Source of the DNA: Flavobacterium ardleyense
GTDB taxonomy: Bacteria; Bacteroidota; Bacteroidia; Flavobacteriales; Flavobacteriaceae
Direction: 5' to 3'
Assembly: GCF_033547075.1 (NCBI RefSeq)
Contig: NZ_CP137891.1
Span: 1,488,001-1,552,000 of the forward strand
DNA length: 64,000 nucleotides
Of the stretch, positions 53,811-63,732 are shown piece after piece. The translations under genes and the position numbers were made by a program. Below the pieces are notes generated by a model. It had not been told where the DNA came from. It made no database searches and saw only the letters and a program-made list of their open reading frames with translations. Position 1 is the stretch's first letter, and the number at the start of each line of letters is the position of its first letter.

Positions 53811-56666
53811 ATGCCAAAAGACAACTCAATAAAATCAGTTTTAATTATAGGATCTGGGCCTATAGTAATAGGACAGGCGTGCGAATTTGACTACGCTGGA
53901 TCTCAAGCAGCGCGCTCAATTCGTGAAGAAGGGATCGAAGTTATATTGATTAACTCCAATCCTGCGACGATTATGACCGACCCTTCAATGGCCGATCATA
54001 TCTATCTAAAACCGCTTACGACCAAATCTATTATTGAAATCTTAAAGGAGCATCCACAAATTGACGCGGTTTTGCCTACAATGGGAGGACAAACTGCCCT
54101 TAACTTATGTCTTGAAGCAGAAGAAAAAGGAATTTGGGAAGACTTTAATGTAAAATTGATAGGTGTTGATATCAATGCAATCAATGTAACCGAAGATAGA
54201 GAGCAGTTTAAACAACTACTTGAAAAAATTGGAATTCCAGCAGCTCCAGCAAAAACAGCTACTTCTTTCCTTAAAGGAAAAGAGATTGCGCAGGAATTTG
54301 GTTTCCCATTAGTAATCCGTCCTTCGTTTACACTTGGAGGTACTGGTGCCGCTTTTGTACATACTAAGGAAGACTTTGACGAACTGCTTACACGCGGTCT
54401 TGAAGCTTCGCCAATTCACGAAGTTCTTATCGACAAAGCCTTGCTTGGTTGGAAAGAATATGAGTTGGAACTTTTGAGAGATAAGAATGATAATGTTGTA
54501 ATTATCTGTTCTATCGAAAATATGGATCCAATGGGAATTCATACTGGAGATTCAATCACGGTTGCTCCAGCAATGACATTATCTGATCGCACTTTCCAGA
54601 AAATGCGCGATATGTCAATCCTAATGATGCGTAGTATTGGAAACTTTGCGGGTGGATGTAACGTTCAGTTTGCAGTTTCTCCAGACGAAAATGAAGATAT
54701 TGTAGCAATCGAAATCAACCCTCGTGTTTCTAGATCTTCAGCTTTAGCATCAAAAGCAACTGGATATCCAATTGCGAAAATTGCGGCTAAACTTGCACTT
54801 GGATACCACTTGGACGAACTTAAAAATCAAATTACTAAAACGACTTCGGCTCTTTTTGAACCAACTTTGGATTATGTAATTGTAAAAATTCCTCGTTGGA
54901 ACTTTGACAAATTCGAAGGTTCAGACAGAACTTTAGGTCTTCAGATGAAATCTGTAGGTGAAGTGATGGGAATCGGACGTTCTTTTCAAGAAGCTTTGCA
55001 CAAAGCAACGCAGTCACTTGAAATTAAACGTAACGGACTTGGTGCAGACGGAAAAAGCTATACCAACTACGAGCAAATTCTTGACAAACTTGCAAATGCG
55101 AGTTGGGATAGAGTATTTGTAATCTACGACGCAATTCAACTGGGAATTCCTTTGAGCAGAATTCATGAGATTACAAAAATCGATATGTGGTTCTTGAAAC
55201 AATATGAGGAACTTTACCTTTTGGAAAAAGAAATCGCAACTTTCAAAGTTGATTCTCTTCCAAAAGAACTTCTACTTGAAGCAAAACAAAAAGGATTTGC
55301 CGATAGACAAATCGCTCATATGATGGGTTGTCTAGAAAGTGAAGTTTATAAATTAAGAGAAAAATTAAACGTAAATCGTGTCTTCAAACTTGTTGATACC
55401 TGCGCGGGAGAATTTGAAGCCAAAACACCTTACTACTATTCAACTTTCGAAGAAGAAATAGAAACGGCAGATGGCAAAAGATATGTTGAAAACGAAAGTA
55501 TCGTTTCTGACAAAAAGAAAATTGTAGTTTTAGGTTCAGGACCAAACAGAATTGGTCAGGGAATTGAGTTCGATTATTCTTGTGTTCACGGAGTTTTGGC
55601 TGCGAAAGAATGCGGATACGAAACAATTATGATCAACTGTAATCCAGAAACTGTTTCTACAGATTTTGATACAGCAGACAAATTATACTTCGAGCCAGTA
55701 TTCTGGGAGCATATTTACGACATTATTCGTCACGAAAAACCAGAAGGTGTAATCGTTCAATTAGGTGGTCAAACTGCGTTAAAGTTGGCTGAAAAACTAG
55801 ATCGTTATGGAATTAAAATCATCGGAACTAGTTACGACGCTTTGGATTTAGCTGAAGACAGAGGTCGTTTTTCTGAACTGCTGACAACTTTAGATATTCC
55901 TTTCCCACAATTCGGAATCGCGGAAACTGCTGATCAAGCTTCACAACTTGCAGATGAATTGGATTTCCCACTTTTGGTGCGTCCTTCTTACGTTTTGGGT
56001 GGTCAGGGAATGAAAATTGTGATTAACAAACAAGAATTGGAAGAGCACGTAATCGATCTTCTAAAGAATATTCCTGGTAACAAATTATTGTTAGATCATT
56101 ACCTTGACGGTGCAATCGAAGCTGAAGCAGATGCAATTTGCGACGCTGATGGTAATGTGTACATCATCGGAATTATGGAGCATATCGAGCCTTGTGGAGT
56201 TCACTCTGGAGATTCAAATGCGACTTTGCCTCCTTTTAATCTTGGCGAATTTGTATTGCAGCAGATAAAAGATCACACTAAGAAAATCGCGGTGGCATTG
56301 AGAACTGTTGGTCTGATCAACGTTCAGTTTGCCATCAAAGATGACGTGGTTTATATCATCGAAGCAAATCCTAGAGCCTCTCGTACCGTGCCGTTTATCG
56401 CAAAAGCGTATGGCGAACCGTATGTAAATTATGCTACAAAAGTGATGTTGGGCGAGAAGAAAGTCACAGATTTCACTTTCAATCCACAGCTTAAAGGATA
56501 CGCGATTAAGCAGCCAGTTTTCTCTTTCAGCAAGTTCCACAATGTCAATAAAGCATTAGGACCAGAGATGAAATCGACAGGAGAGAGTATTCTTTTTATC
56601 GATGACTTGAAAGACGATCAGTTTTACGAATTGTATTCACGTCGTAAAATGTACTTGAGCAAATAA
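53811..56666 (+). CDS. carB: Carbamoyl-phosphate synthase large subunit
   Basis: 951 residues. Makes carbamoyl phosphate from bicarbonate, ammonia and ATP for arginine and pyrimidines. Two homologous ATP-grasp halves: first half ([50 protein letters not shown]) and second half ([42 protein letters not shown]). It stops right after [10 protein letters not shown], where E. coli CarB (1073 residues) continues with its C-terminal allosteric MGS domain; that domain is absent, as in other flavobacterial CarB. carA is not adjacent. Followed by a terminator. Confidence 0.95.
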   Translation: MPKDNSIKSVLIIGSGPIVIGQACEFDYAGSQAARSIREEGIEVILINSNPATIMTDPSMADHIYLKPLTTKSIIEILKEHPQIDAVLPTMGGQTALNLCLEAEEKGIWEDFNVKLIGVDINAINVTEDREQFKQLLEKIGIPAAPAKTATSFLKGKEIAQEFGFPLVIRPSFTLGGTGAAFVHTKEDFDELLTRGLEASPIHEVLIDKALLGWKEYELELLRDKNDNVVIICSIENMDPMGIHTGDSITVAPAMTLSDRTFQKMRDMSILMMRSIGNFAGGCNVQFAVSPDENEDIVAIEINPRVSRSSALASKATGYPIAKIAAKLALGYHLDELKNQITKTTSALFEPTLDYVIVKIPRWNFDKFEGSDRTLGLQMKSVGEVMGIGRSFQEALHKATQSLEIKRNGLGADGKSYTNYEQILDKLANASWDRVFVIYDAIQLGIPLSRIHEITKIDMWFLKQYEELYLLEKEIATFKVDSLPKELLLEAKQKGFADRQIAHMMGCLESEVYKLREKLNVNRVFKLVDTCAGEFEAKTPYYYSTFEEEIETADGKRYVENESIVSDKKKIVVLGSGPNRIGQGIEFDYSCVHGVLAAKECGYETIMINCNPETVSTDFDTADKLYFEPVFWEHIYDIIRHEKPEGVIVQLGGQTALKLAEKLDRYGIKIIGTSYDALDLAEDRGRFSELLTTLDIPFPQFGIAETADQASQLADELDFPLLVRPSYVLGGQGMKIVINKQELEEHVIDLLKNIPGNKLLLDHYLDGAIEAEADAICDADGNVYIIGIMEHIEPCGVHSGDSNATLPPFNLGEFVLQQIKDHTKKIAVALRTVGLINVQFAIKDDVVYIIEANPRASRTVPFIAKAYGEPYVNYATKVMLGEKKVTDFTFNPQLKGYAIKQPVFSFSKFHNVNKALGPEMKSTGESILFIDDLKDDQFYELYSRRKMYLSK

Positions 56667-56697
56667 GATATTTTTAAAATATCATTTTAATATAAAA

Positions 56698-56732
56698 GTA
56701 GCTGCGAATTTAATTTTGCAGCTGCTTTTTTT
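56698..56732 (+). terminator. Terminator of carB
   Basis: GTAGCTGC (56698-56705) with GCAGCTGC (56718-56725), then T. Confidence 0.75.
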
Positions 56733-56747
56733 ATTTTCACTCTATTG

Positions 56748-56825
56748 TCATTCCGACGCAGGAGGAATCGAGCGATAGCGAACTTGCGAAGCAATCGCAT
56801 AGCATTGCGGATAGATTAGAGACTG
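56748..56825. repeat. Dispersed TCATTCCGACG-type repeat, second copy
   Basis: TGTCATTCCGACGCAGGAGG, then AATCGAGCGATAGCGAACTT and GCGAAGCAATCGCATAGC, related to 17948-18010. Confidence 0.65.
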
Positions 56826-56905
56826 GTAATTTTTGAACTTGTTCTGGAATTTCGCCATCATTTTTACGCTTTCGCGAAATTAGGAAGAATTGAATATTTG
56901 CCATT
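56826..56905. repeat. TTTCGCGAAA repeat, isolated copy
   Basis: Contains TTGTTCTGGAATTTCG then TACGCTTTCGCGAAATTAGG and AAGAATTGAATATTTG, the unit that is tandem at 60488-60735. Confidence 0.65.
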
Positions 56906-56990
56906 TTTGAATGTGTCAATTCAGTAGAAGGTAAATTATTGGTCACCGTTTTATCCTAATCATTATCATTGTCTTGATCTCAATTTCCAA

Positions 56991-57040
56991 AAAAAAACTT
57001 CTGTCATAGTATTCTACGACAGAAGTTTTTATACTTTTCA
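56991..57040 (-). terminator. Terminator of the FG-GAP/ASPIC protein gene
   Basis: AAAAACTTCTGTC ... GACAGAAGTTTTT with an A run (T on the minus strand) outside, adjacent to the stop at 57050. Confidence 0.8.
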
Positions 57041-57049
57041 AAAATTTGC

Positions 57050-59095
57050 TTACTCTTTCAAGAATTTTCTAGAGTATTTCTTGCCGTTTGAATCTTTCAG
57101 AACTATTATATAAGAACCAGTTGAGATGGTCTCAACGTTAATCGTATTATTTACAATTATGGTTGTTAGAATCAACTTTCCATTAATTTCATAAATGGTA
57201 GCAGTGGTTAAAGTATTCGAATCACTTGTCTTAATGTTCAGAACATTCTTTGCAGGATTCGGATAGATGCTCAGTTGCGAATTATCAAATGCTGAAATAT
57301 GCAAAGTTGAACTTTCAACTAAATGAACTGTTGTATTTGTACTAGGATTTAAGACAGTATCAACAATTCCAGATGGCCATCTCACGATAATTTTTGAGAT
57401 TTCAGTAGCTGCTCCAATTCCAAAGTGAGCATTTAGAGAACTCATATATTTAAATCCATCACCGCTGTGAATCTCTCGAATTTGTTTTCCCCATTCTCCG
57501 TATATTTCAACTCTTGCGCCAATTCCATAACTATTACTTTCAACTCCTTGAAGTGAAACTTTTACCCAATTATTACTGTTTGGAACTGCATAGCGAATTG
57601 TATTTCCGTTGAGCATATCAAGAAATCCATCATTGTTTAAATCTCCAATTCCTCCAACGGCAATACTTGGATAGAATGCTGGAGCAAAAGTTCCATCACC
57701 TAAATTGAACATAATTTTGTTGCCGCCACCTAGAACATCGACAAAGCCGTCATTGTCAAAATCGTGCGCAACATATTCGACATTTAAACTAGTATTGGTA
57801 TCCCAGCCTGATCCTTCCGTCTTATTTGTAAATGTAGAATCGCCATTGTTTCGCATAAATTTATGTGACCCATCAGCAGTAGAACTTGCGCCAACCACAA
57901 TGTCTAAATCTCCGTCGTTATCGTAATCTGCCCATGCTGAAGCCCATGTTTGTATCGGATCATATAAATTAGCAGCCACAGAAACATCGGTAAATGTTCC
58001 GTCACCATTATTTCTATGTAATTCATTAAACTTAGCCGTTCCCGAGCCACCTCGGCATTTAGCTATAAACAAATCTTGATCGCCATCGTTGTCATAGTCA
58101 ACGAAAATGGAACCATAATTTCCACCTTCAGGATGAATTCCGATGTTCATTGCACCCGCTGTTGTTCCTGATTGGTAATAAGTTAAATTACCTGAGCCAT
58201 CATTTATATAATATACATTAGGATCAATATCATGACTGACAAATGCATCTAAATGTCCATCATTATTGAAGTCAACAAAATTGGTTCTTTGGCTAAATAC
58301 GTACTGCGAAAAAGTTTTATTTATATAGCTTGTACCAGCAGCGGTAGATTCCCAAAAGGTAACTCCATTAATACCACCCAAAACAATATCATTAAAGCCG
58401 TCTTTGTTATAATCTCCAGCAGCTAAACTCCAAGATGGCATATTGCTCGTACCTGAAATCGGAAAATTAACCGCTGTAAATATTCCGTCATTTCCCTGAT
58501 AGTGAACTTTTAAATTATCGGCACTTACACCTACAATATCGTCTTTTCTATCACCATTCATATCTACAACACAGAGATTATAAGTGCTATTTGCGCTGGC
58601 AATTTGTTGTGTGGTATATGTAATTCTTGGTGGTACTGGAATTACTAAAGTTCCTTCAATTAATTCAAAAGTGAACCCATTTGAAGTCCACTTATTATCA
58701 AATGCAATAATGTAAGTTGTACCTGCTACTACATTGAAAGTTGCAACAGACGAATAGCCGGCACCTGAATCATCATCGCCACCGTGACAAATGAGATCTG
58801 AACAAGTTCCAGTATAAATATGTACACGAGTATCTACTCTGGGAGTGTTTTGTAAAAGATCAGTTGTAACGATCACCGTATAATCATCCGTTGGTGTATA
58901 CGAAAACCATTTCCCTTTTCCGTTAGCTGCAACACTACCATTTACGGTGCAAATTGGGGTTGGAAATTCGCTGCCATCAATTGCAGCTATTGTGTGCAAA
59001 CCCGGAATAATCTCCAGAGCATTGGAACATGTATCTTGTGAGAATGACCACGTAGATGCTAAGAGGAGGGCAAATAAAAAATAATTTTTTTTCAT
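57050..59095 (-). CDS. FG-GAP/VCBS repeat protein with ASPIC/UnbV domain and T9SS type A sorting domain
   Basis: 681 residues. Signal peptide (MKKNYFLFALLLASTWSFSQ). PPC-like beta domain at about 25-150 (VDTRVHIYTGTC, GGDDDSGAGYSSVATF). Six FG-GAP/VCBS-type calcium-binding blades (DYNKDGFNDIVLGG, DFNNDGHLDAF, DYDNDGDQDLF, DYDNDGDLDIV, DFDNDGFVDVL, DLNNDGFLDML). ASPIC/UnbV domain at about 515-605 (YGIGARVEIYGEWGKQIREI, IIVRWPSGIVDTV). Type A sorting domain at the C-terminus (LSIYPNPAKNVLNI ... YSRKFLKE). Surface or secreted; role unknown. Follows the diheme cytochrome gene with a 31-nt gap, probably one transcript. Confidence 0.88.
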   Translation of the reverse strand: MKKNYFLFALLLASTWSFSQDTCSNALEIIPGLHTIAAIDGSEFPTPICTVNGSVAANGKGKWFSYTPTDDYTVIVTTDLLQNTPRVDTRVHIYTGTCSDLICHGGDDDSGAGYSSVATFNVVAGTTYIIAFDNKWTSNGFTFELIEGTLVIPVPPRITYTTQQIASANSTYNLCVVDMNGDRKDDIVGVSADNLKVHYQGNDGIFTAVNFPISGTSNMPSWSLAAGDYNKDGFNDIVLGGINGVTFWESTAAGTSYINKTFSQYVFSQRTNFVDFNNDGHLDAFVSHDIDPNVYYINDGSGNLTYYQSGTTAGAMNIGIHPEGGNYGSIFVDYDNDGDQDLFIAKCRGGSGTAKFNELHRNNGDGTFTDVSVAANLYDPIQTWASAWADYDNDGDLDIVVGASSTADGSHKFMRNNGDSTFTNKTEGSGWDTNTSLNVEYVAHDFDNDGFVDVLGGGNKIMFNLGDGTFAPAFYPSIAVGGIGDLNNDGFLDMLNGNTIRYAVPNSNNWVKVSLQGVESNSYGIGARVEIYGEWGKQIREIHSGDGFKYMSSLNAHFGIGAATEISKIIVRWPSGIVDTVLNPSTNTTVHLVESSTLHISAFDNSQLSIYPNPAKNVLNIKTSDSNTLTTATIYEINGKLILTTIIVNNTINVETISTGSYIIVLKDSNGKKYSRKFLKE

Positions 59096-59126
59096 TTAGT
59101 TAAAATTTGAGAATTTGTACTAGTCA

Positions 59127-60230
59127 CTATTGGCAATCATCAAGAGAATTAATCCACTGATCGATTAGAGCAACTCCTTCTGCATGAATTTCGCTCCGCC
59201 CGAGCAAGGGCATCCGATAACTTTCGTTTTCTGTATTTAAGCGATAGTACAACATAGATCGGTTGCTATTTTTAGGATTTACTATTTTTTTGAGAGCTGC
59301 TGGAAAGTCAGACATATCTTGGGTGTCAACGCATATTCCCATACTTGCAGCATTTGAAGTCTCGTTAAATGCAAATCGCATAGGTCTATAATCACAGTGA
59401 CTGTTGGTCTGATGGCAATGCGCACAATTAATATCCAAATAGGATCGCACTCGCAAATCTAATGGCTGTGATACGTCAGTATAATTTATAGTAGAAGTTA
59501 TTGAGTTTGGTAAAGAATTTTCTAAATAGCCAACTTCAATCCATTTGAGTAATTGGTTTTTGGAACCTTCATTAAAAGCAAAATCAAAATTTAAATTTTG
59601 CGGTTTTATTCCAATCGGAATAGGTTGTTCATTAGATTTATGGCATGTCATACATTGCTGCTCAGACGGAATTCGATAGTTTTCAACTGTCTGCAACTGA
59701 CCATCATCATCCTTCCACGAAATTGCAGTATTACTTCCTGCCAAATCCAAATATGCTTCCGTTTGTTCGGCATTCCATACATATTCAGCGAAAATCCAGC
59801 CGGTTGATTTTCTAATCATAACTCTCGTTTCAATGATTCTTGCCGATCCAATTGGATTTACATTCTGAACATTGTTGTAATAGAAACTTTTTATAAGAGC
59901 AGCTCCAATAGGTAATTCTAAAATTTTCCCATCAGATACGTAGGTTGCTTTCGTTCCCTTTGGCATCCAAACAAAACGTTTTTTAAGGGAATAATCTGTA
60001 AATAGACTAGAAGCCGGTTCATAAATTAATACATCCAATGCTGGTTTTTGATTTTTTATCGCGCCTTCAAAAAATTTGTAATCGGAAAGCTTTTGGTAGG
60101 GAACTTTAGTAAGATCAACATTTACCGTAGGAATTTCTGTGTAATGCTCGTCGTTATTTGATGTTGAACAGGAAAATAAATCAGAAATTACGGCGCAGCA
60201 TAAAAGTGAAAGAATATAATTTTTTCTCAT
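59127..60230 (-). CDS. Diheme c-type cytochrome lipoprotein (SO2930-like)
   Basis: 367 residues. Lipoprotein-like signal (CCAVISDLFSC, then STSN). Two heme-binding motifs, CMTCH near residue 196 and CAHCH near 274, in a sequence resembling SO2930-family cytochromes (KFFEGAIKNQKPALDVLIYE, PASSLFTDYSLKKRFVWMPK). Probably an extracytoplasmic electron carrier. It heads a two-gene run with the FG-GAP/ASPIC protein; the pairing of such a cytochrome with an UnbV/ASPIC protein suggests a shared, unknown surface redox function. Confidence 0.82.
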   Translation of the reverse strand: MRKNYILSLLCCAVISDLFSCSTSNNDEHYTEIPTVNVDLTKVPYQKLSDYKFFEGAIKNQKPALDVLIYEPASSLFTDYSLKKRFVWMPKGTKATYVSDGKILELPIGAALIKSFYYNNVQNVNPIGSARIIETRVMIRKSTGWIFAEYVWNAEQTEAYLDLAGSNTAISWKDDDGQLQTVENYRIPSEQQCMTCHKSNEQPIPIGIKPQNLNFDFAFNEGSKNQLLKWIEVGYLENSLPNSITSTINYTDVSQPLDLRVRSYLDINCAHCHQTNSHCDYRPMRFAFNETSNAASMGICVDTQDMSDFPAALKKIVNPKNSNRSMLYYRLNTENESYRMPLLGRSEIHAEGVALIDQWINSLDDCQ

Positions 60231-60487
60231 TATCTGATTTTGTAATTTTAAATGTAAGGAAAAAACTATAATTTAGTATTTTTTATTATAAATAAATATA
60301 TAATAATTAGATATTAACAATAATTAGTAAATTTTATTGATTTGTATTTGTTGAAGCTATCAATGGTAGTAGGGTGAGAGCTGTAATGATATAGCATCAA
60401 TTATTTTCTAGACAATTGCGCAAAATATACAATTATGAACGTTTCGCTATTCTAAACCTCCAAACTAATTTGGAATTGTATTCATAA
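60231..60487. other. AT-rich upstream region of the cytochrome gene
   Basis: No reading frame or clear hairpin; probable promoter region for the minus-strand cytochrome gene, with no TAnnTTTG of confidence seen. Confidence 0.4.
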
Positions 60488-60735
60488 TAAAGCTTTTACG
60501 CTTTCGCGAAATTAGGAAGGATTATAGAGTAGTTACAATTGAAATTATTCTGGAGTTTCGACATTAATTTCTACGCTTTCGCGAATATAGGAAGGATTGA
60601 CAATTTGTAGCTTTTGGAATTGCTCTGGGATTTCGCCCATCAGTTTTCCGCTTACGCAAAATTAAGGAGGGTTGAATATTGGTTCCTTTTTATAATTGGT
60701 CTGAAATTTCGCTCCTCTCTTAAAACTTTGCAAAA
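60488..60735. repeat. Tandem repeat of about 75 bp containing TTTCGCGAAA
   Basis: Three clear units and a decayed fourth, at 75-76-bp steps: TTTACGCTTTCGCGAAATTA (60495 on), TCTACGCTTTCGCGAATATA (60570 on), TTCCGCTTACGCAAAATTAA (60645 on), and TAAAACTTTGCAAAATTG (60721 on). Units also share GGAAGGATTG and TCTGGGATTTCGC. An isolated copy lies at 56826-56905. The sequence from 60736 to 60896 shows nothing further. Confidence 0.75.
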
Positions 60736-60896
60736 TTGGATTAAGAATATTTATCAAGATAAATGACCAAAGATTGATACTTCGGGGGTTATCATTGCGT
60801 CTAGGCCTGAGATCATCCTAAAGCAAGACAATTAAATATTGTTTTTAAGAAATCACCACGTCTTTTTATCGTCAAATCTTTCAATCTTCCACTATT

Positions 60897-62267
60897 TCAC
60901 TCTTTCAATCTGTCACTTTCCAAAGCCTTTGCAACCATCGCCTCTGGAAGTTCTTTCTTAGCTTTTGCACCCATTTTCCGAAGCTTTTCGACACTTGTGA
61001 TGAGGTTTCCTTTGCCATCATGAAGTTTATTCATTGCCGAATCATATTCGGATTTCGAATCATCAAGACGTTTTCCTAAGTTAGTGAGATTGGTTACGAA
61101 TCCCACAAATTTATCGTAAAGCGCTCCAGCTTGCCTCGCAATTTCCATCGCGTTTTCTTGTTGCTTCTGATTGGTCCACATACTATCAATTGTTCTGAGT
61201 GTCGCCAATAAAGTAGTAGGAGTTACTATAATTATGTTTTTTTCAAAAGCCGAAGAATACAGATTCGAATCTTCTTTTAGTGCCAAGGCAAAAGCGATTT
61301 CGATTGGAATAAATAGCAATACAAAATCAGGACTTTCCATTTTGTATAAATCCTGGTAGTTTTTAGATGCCAACTGATCAATATGCCTGCGGATAGATTG
61401 AACGTGCATTTTCAGGAAATTTGCTTGCTCTTGCTCATCTTCCTCATTCGAAAAACGTTCGTAAGCAGTCAGTGAAACTTTCGAATCGACAATCATTTTC
61501 TTCCCATCCGGAAGATTAATCATGATGTCCGGCATTAGTTTCGAACCACTTTCAGTCGTAAAACTTTGCTGAACTTCATATTCACGACCTTTCTCAAGAC
61601 CAGATTTAATCAGAACGCGTTCCAGAATAAGTTCGCCCCAGTTTCCCTGAACTTTGCTATCGCCTTTGAGAGCTTTGGTTAGATTGATTGTTTCCTTGCT
61701 CATTTGCGCATTGATATCGCTCAAACCACGAATCTGTTCACGTAAAGCTGCGTGGTAATCGATACTTTGTTTATGAGTGTCATCCACTTTTTTTTCAAAA
61801 TGCAGTATCTTTTCTTGCAAGGGACTTAAAATCGATGCTATATTGACTTTATTCTGTTCAGTAAATTTCAAAGATTTTTCTTCCAAGATTTTGTTGGCAA
61901 GATTTTCGAATTCAGTGGTGAATTTCTCCTGCAACTCCGCAACTTCATTCTTTTGCTCTTTGTGTCGTTCCCACAAATGATCAAAGTCGGATTCTTTTCG
62001 CGAAAGCATAATAGAAAGTTCTACCTTATTCTCTCGCAGAATTTCGTTGTCAACCTGAAGATTCTCTAATTTCTTTTCGAAACTAACCTTTTCATCACGG
62101 CGTTCATTTTTTAGCTCTTCAATTTGCTGTACAGCCATCTGCAACTTTTGTTCTAAAACTTCAGAATTCGAAGTCGGATGGTTTCGATTTTGGAACAGAA
62201 ACCTTCCGATTAGAAAACCGATAATTAGACAGACAAAGCTAGGAAGGAGTATTTCAGACAGAGGCAT
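60897..62267 (-). CDS. rmuC: DNA recombination protein RmuC
   Basis: 456 residues. N-terminal transmembrane segment (EILLPSFVCLIIGFLIGRFL), long coiled coil to about residue 190, then the RmuC nuclease-like domain: GDSKVQGNWGELILERVLIK, MPDIMINLPDGKKMIVDSKV, SLTAYERF, PDFVLLFIPIEIAFALAL, IIVTPTTLLATLRTIDSMW. Believed to limit recombination at inverted repeats; mechanism uncertain. Follows a terminator from the upstream gene. Confidence 0.93.
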   Translation of the reverse strand: MPLSEILLPSFVCLIIGFLIGRFLFQNRNHPTSNSEVLEQKLQMAVQQIEELKNERRDEKVSFEKKLENLQVDNEILRENKVELSIMLSRKESDFDHLWERHKEQKNEVAELQEKFTTEFENLANKILEEKSLKFTEQNKVNIASILSPLQEKILHFEKKVDDTHKQSIDYHAALREQIRGLSDINAQMSKETINLTKALKGDSKVQGNWGELILERVLIKSGLEKGREYEVQQSFTTESGSKLMPDIMINLPDGKKMIVDSKVSLTAYERFSNEEDEQEQANFLKMHVQSIRRHIDQLASKNYQDLYKMESPDFVLLFIPIEIAFALALKEDSNLYSSAFEKNIIIVTPTTLLATLRTIDSMWTNQKQQENAMEIARQAGALYDKFVGFVTNLTNLGKRLDDSKSEYDSAMNKLHDGKGNLITSVEKLRKMGAKAKKELPEAMVAKALESDRLKE

Positions 62268-62293
62268 GATAGGAATTATTTTAGAAATGGGGA

Positions 62294-62330
62294 CAAAAAA
62301 AAACGATTTATAAAGATATAAATCGTTTTT
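62294..62330 (-). terminator. Terminator of the 92-residue membrane protein gene
   Basis: AAAACGATTTAT, AAAGAT, ATAAATCGTTTT; on the minus strand followed by about nine T. Confidence 0.85.
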
Positions 62331-62354
62331 TAGAATATGATAAAAATATAGTTT

Positions 62355-62633
62355 TTAGTATCCTACTTCTAATTTTTGTTGGTTTAACTGAATAGGAGAT
62401 TTTGGTAACTTGGCTTGAGAAATTCTATAAGCAAGATTCTTAACTCTCTTTCTTTCCTGAATAATTAGTGGAATATTTATTAAGAATCCAACAACGCAAA
62501 CAAGCATTAATATAAATAATAGGCTCATGTAAATAACGTGATTTAATTCTCCCGATAAATTAAAGTCAGAAACAAAGAAATATCCTGATGCGAAAAATAC
62601 AATGGTTGAAATTATTAATGATAGAGCTTTCAT
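62355..62633 (-). CDS. Small two-helix membrane protein
   Basis: 92 residues. Two transmembrane segments (LIISTIVFFASGYFFVSDF; IYMSLLFILMLVCVVGFLIN) and a short basic tail (ERKRVKNLAYRIS). No family recognised. It has its own terminator and no close partner. Confidence 0.65.
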   Translation of the reverse strand: MKALSLIISTIVFFASGYFFVSDFNLSGELNHVIYMSLLFILMLVCVVGFLINIPLIIQERKRVKNLAYRISQAKLPKSPIQLNQQKLEVGY

Positions 62634-62901
62634 AGTCGGTATAATTTAAAAATTAGCAATTTTATTTTGCTAAAACTGAAATTTTCTAGTCTAAAATTGT
62701 GCCAGAATTTCATGTTTTAATCTTTTACTAAATTAAGATTTTCTTGTGAGCGGAGATTATATAGTTTTAGCAATCATTTACACAATTTAACATGACGTTA
62801 AGTAGGTCATAAAGTTTTGCTAACGATTGAAAACCAGTGATATGGTGGGATTCTTGAAATTTATTGATGCACTTCTAAGTAGTGATCTTACAGGAAGAGC
62901 A
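62634..62901. other. Intergenic region between divergent genes
   Basis: AT-rich, no reading frame or strong structure recognised upstream of the Dph6-like gene. Confidence 0.35.
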
Positions 62902-62909
62902 TATATTTG
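62902..62909 (+). promoter_or_regulatory. -7 element of the Dph6-like gene
   Basis: TATATTTG, 42 nt before the GTG start at 62952. Confidence 0.5.
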
Positions 62910-62951
62910 CAAGGAATAGAAAATTATTAAAACGCAAATTTTAACTTTAGA

Positions 62952-63662
62952 GTGATAAAAAGAACTAAATGTGTTGTCAGTTGGAGTGGCGGAAAAGACA
63001 GTGCTTTGGCGTTGCATTCTCTGTTGTCAAATAATCAATTTGAAGTGGTCGCACTTCTCACAACTTTTGATCTCGATTCTGCTGAATCACAGATGCATTT
63101 TGTAAATACGAATTTTATCCAAAAACAAGCAGATAGTTTATCTCTTCCTTTATATATAATGAATGTTGCAACTGGAATGCCACGTTCTTACGAAGAGGAA
63201 ATTCAGAAGGCCGTAGAGCATTTTAGGAGTCTGGGTGTAAGTCATTTTAGCTTTGGAGATATTCACCTCGAAAATGTCAAACAGTATCGAATAGAGCTAT
63301 TTGCCAAATTGAATATGGAACTTTTATTCCCACTTTGGGGAATGTCATCTCAGCAATTAATGTCTTCATTTTACGAATCAGGTCTCAAAGCGAGAATTGT
63401 GGTCGCTCAAGCTGATAAACTAGGAGAAGAATATGTAGGCAAAGATTTGACAAAGGAATTGGTTAGCAGTTTTCCTGCAGATGTCGATGTCTGTGGGGAG
63501 AATGGCGAATATCACACCTTTGTATACGATAGTCCAAATTATGCAGTTCCGGTGAATTTTGAAATTGAGAAAGTTGAGGAGCGAAATTTTAGATTCAAGT
63601 TGTTAGATGGATCTACTGTTAATTCGAAATTTTATGTGGGTAGGTTTGGCACATTCGATTAA
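62952..63662 (+). CDS. Dph6-related PP-loop ATPase (diphthine-ammonia ligase family)
   Basis: 236 residues, starting at GTG 62952; no in-frame ATG precedes the conserved PP-loop SWSGGKDSALALH at residues 10-22, so GTG is the real start. C-terminal motifs SFGDIHLENVKQYRIELF and DVCGENGEYHTFVYD fit the Dph6 (ATP-pyrophosphatase) family. Bacteria do not make diphthamide, so the substrate here is unknown; an amidation or adenylation of a small molecule is inferred. Confidence 0.85.
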   Translation: MIKRTKCVVSWSGGKDSALALHSLLSNNQFEVVALLTTFDLDSAESQMHFVNTNFIQKQADSLSLPLYIMNVATGMPRSYEEEIQKAVEHFRSLGVSHFSFGDIHLENVKQYRIELFAKLNMELLFPLWGMSSQQLMSSFYESGLKARIVVAQADKLGEEYVGKDLTKELVSSFPADVDVCGENGEYHTFVYDSPNYAVPVNFEIEKVEERNFRFKLLDGSTVNSKFYVGRFGTFD

Positions 63663-63707
63663 AAATCAATGTAATACAATATTTTTATTTTAAAACTTCA
63701 TAGTAAT

Positions 63708-63729
63708 TGTAACAAATTCGTTACATTTG
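63708..63729 (+). promoter_or_regulatory. Promoter with palindromic operator of the toxin gene
   Basis: Perfect 18-bp palindrome TGTAAC-AAATTC-GTTACA (63708-63725) overlapping the -7 element TACATTTG (63722-63729), 3 nt before the toxin ATG. The layout suits autorepression by an antitoxin. Confidence 0.6.
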
Positions 63730-63732
63730 TTG

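Noticed and set aside
56737..56946. 69-residue minus-strand frame between carB and the FG-GAP gene
   Set aside because: It covers two dispersed repeats and shows no family pattern.
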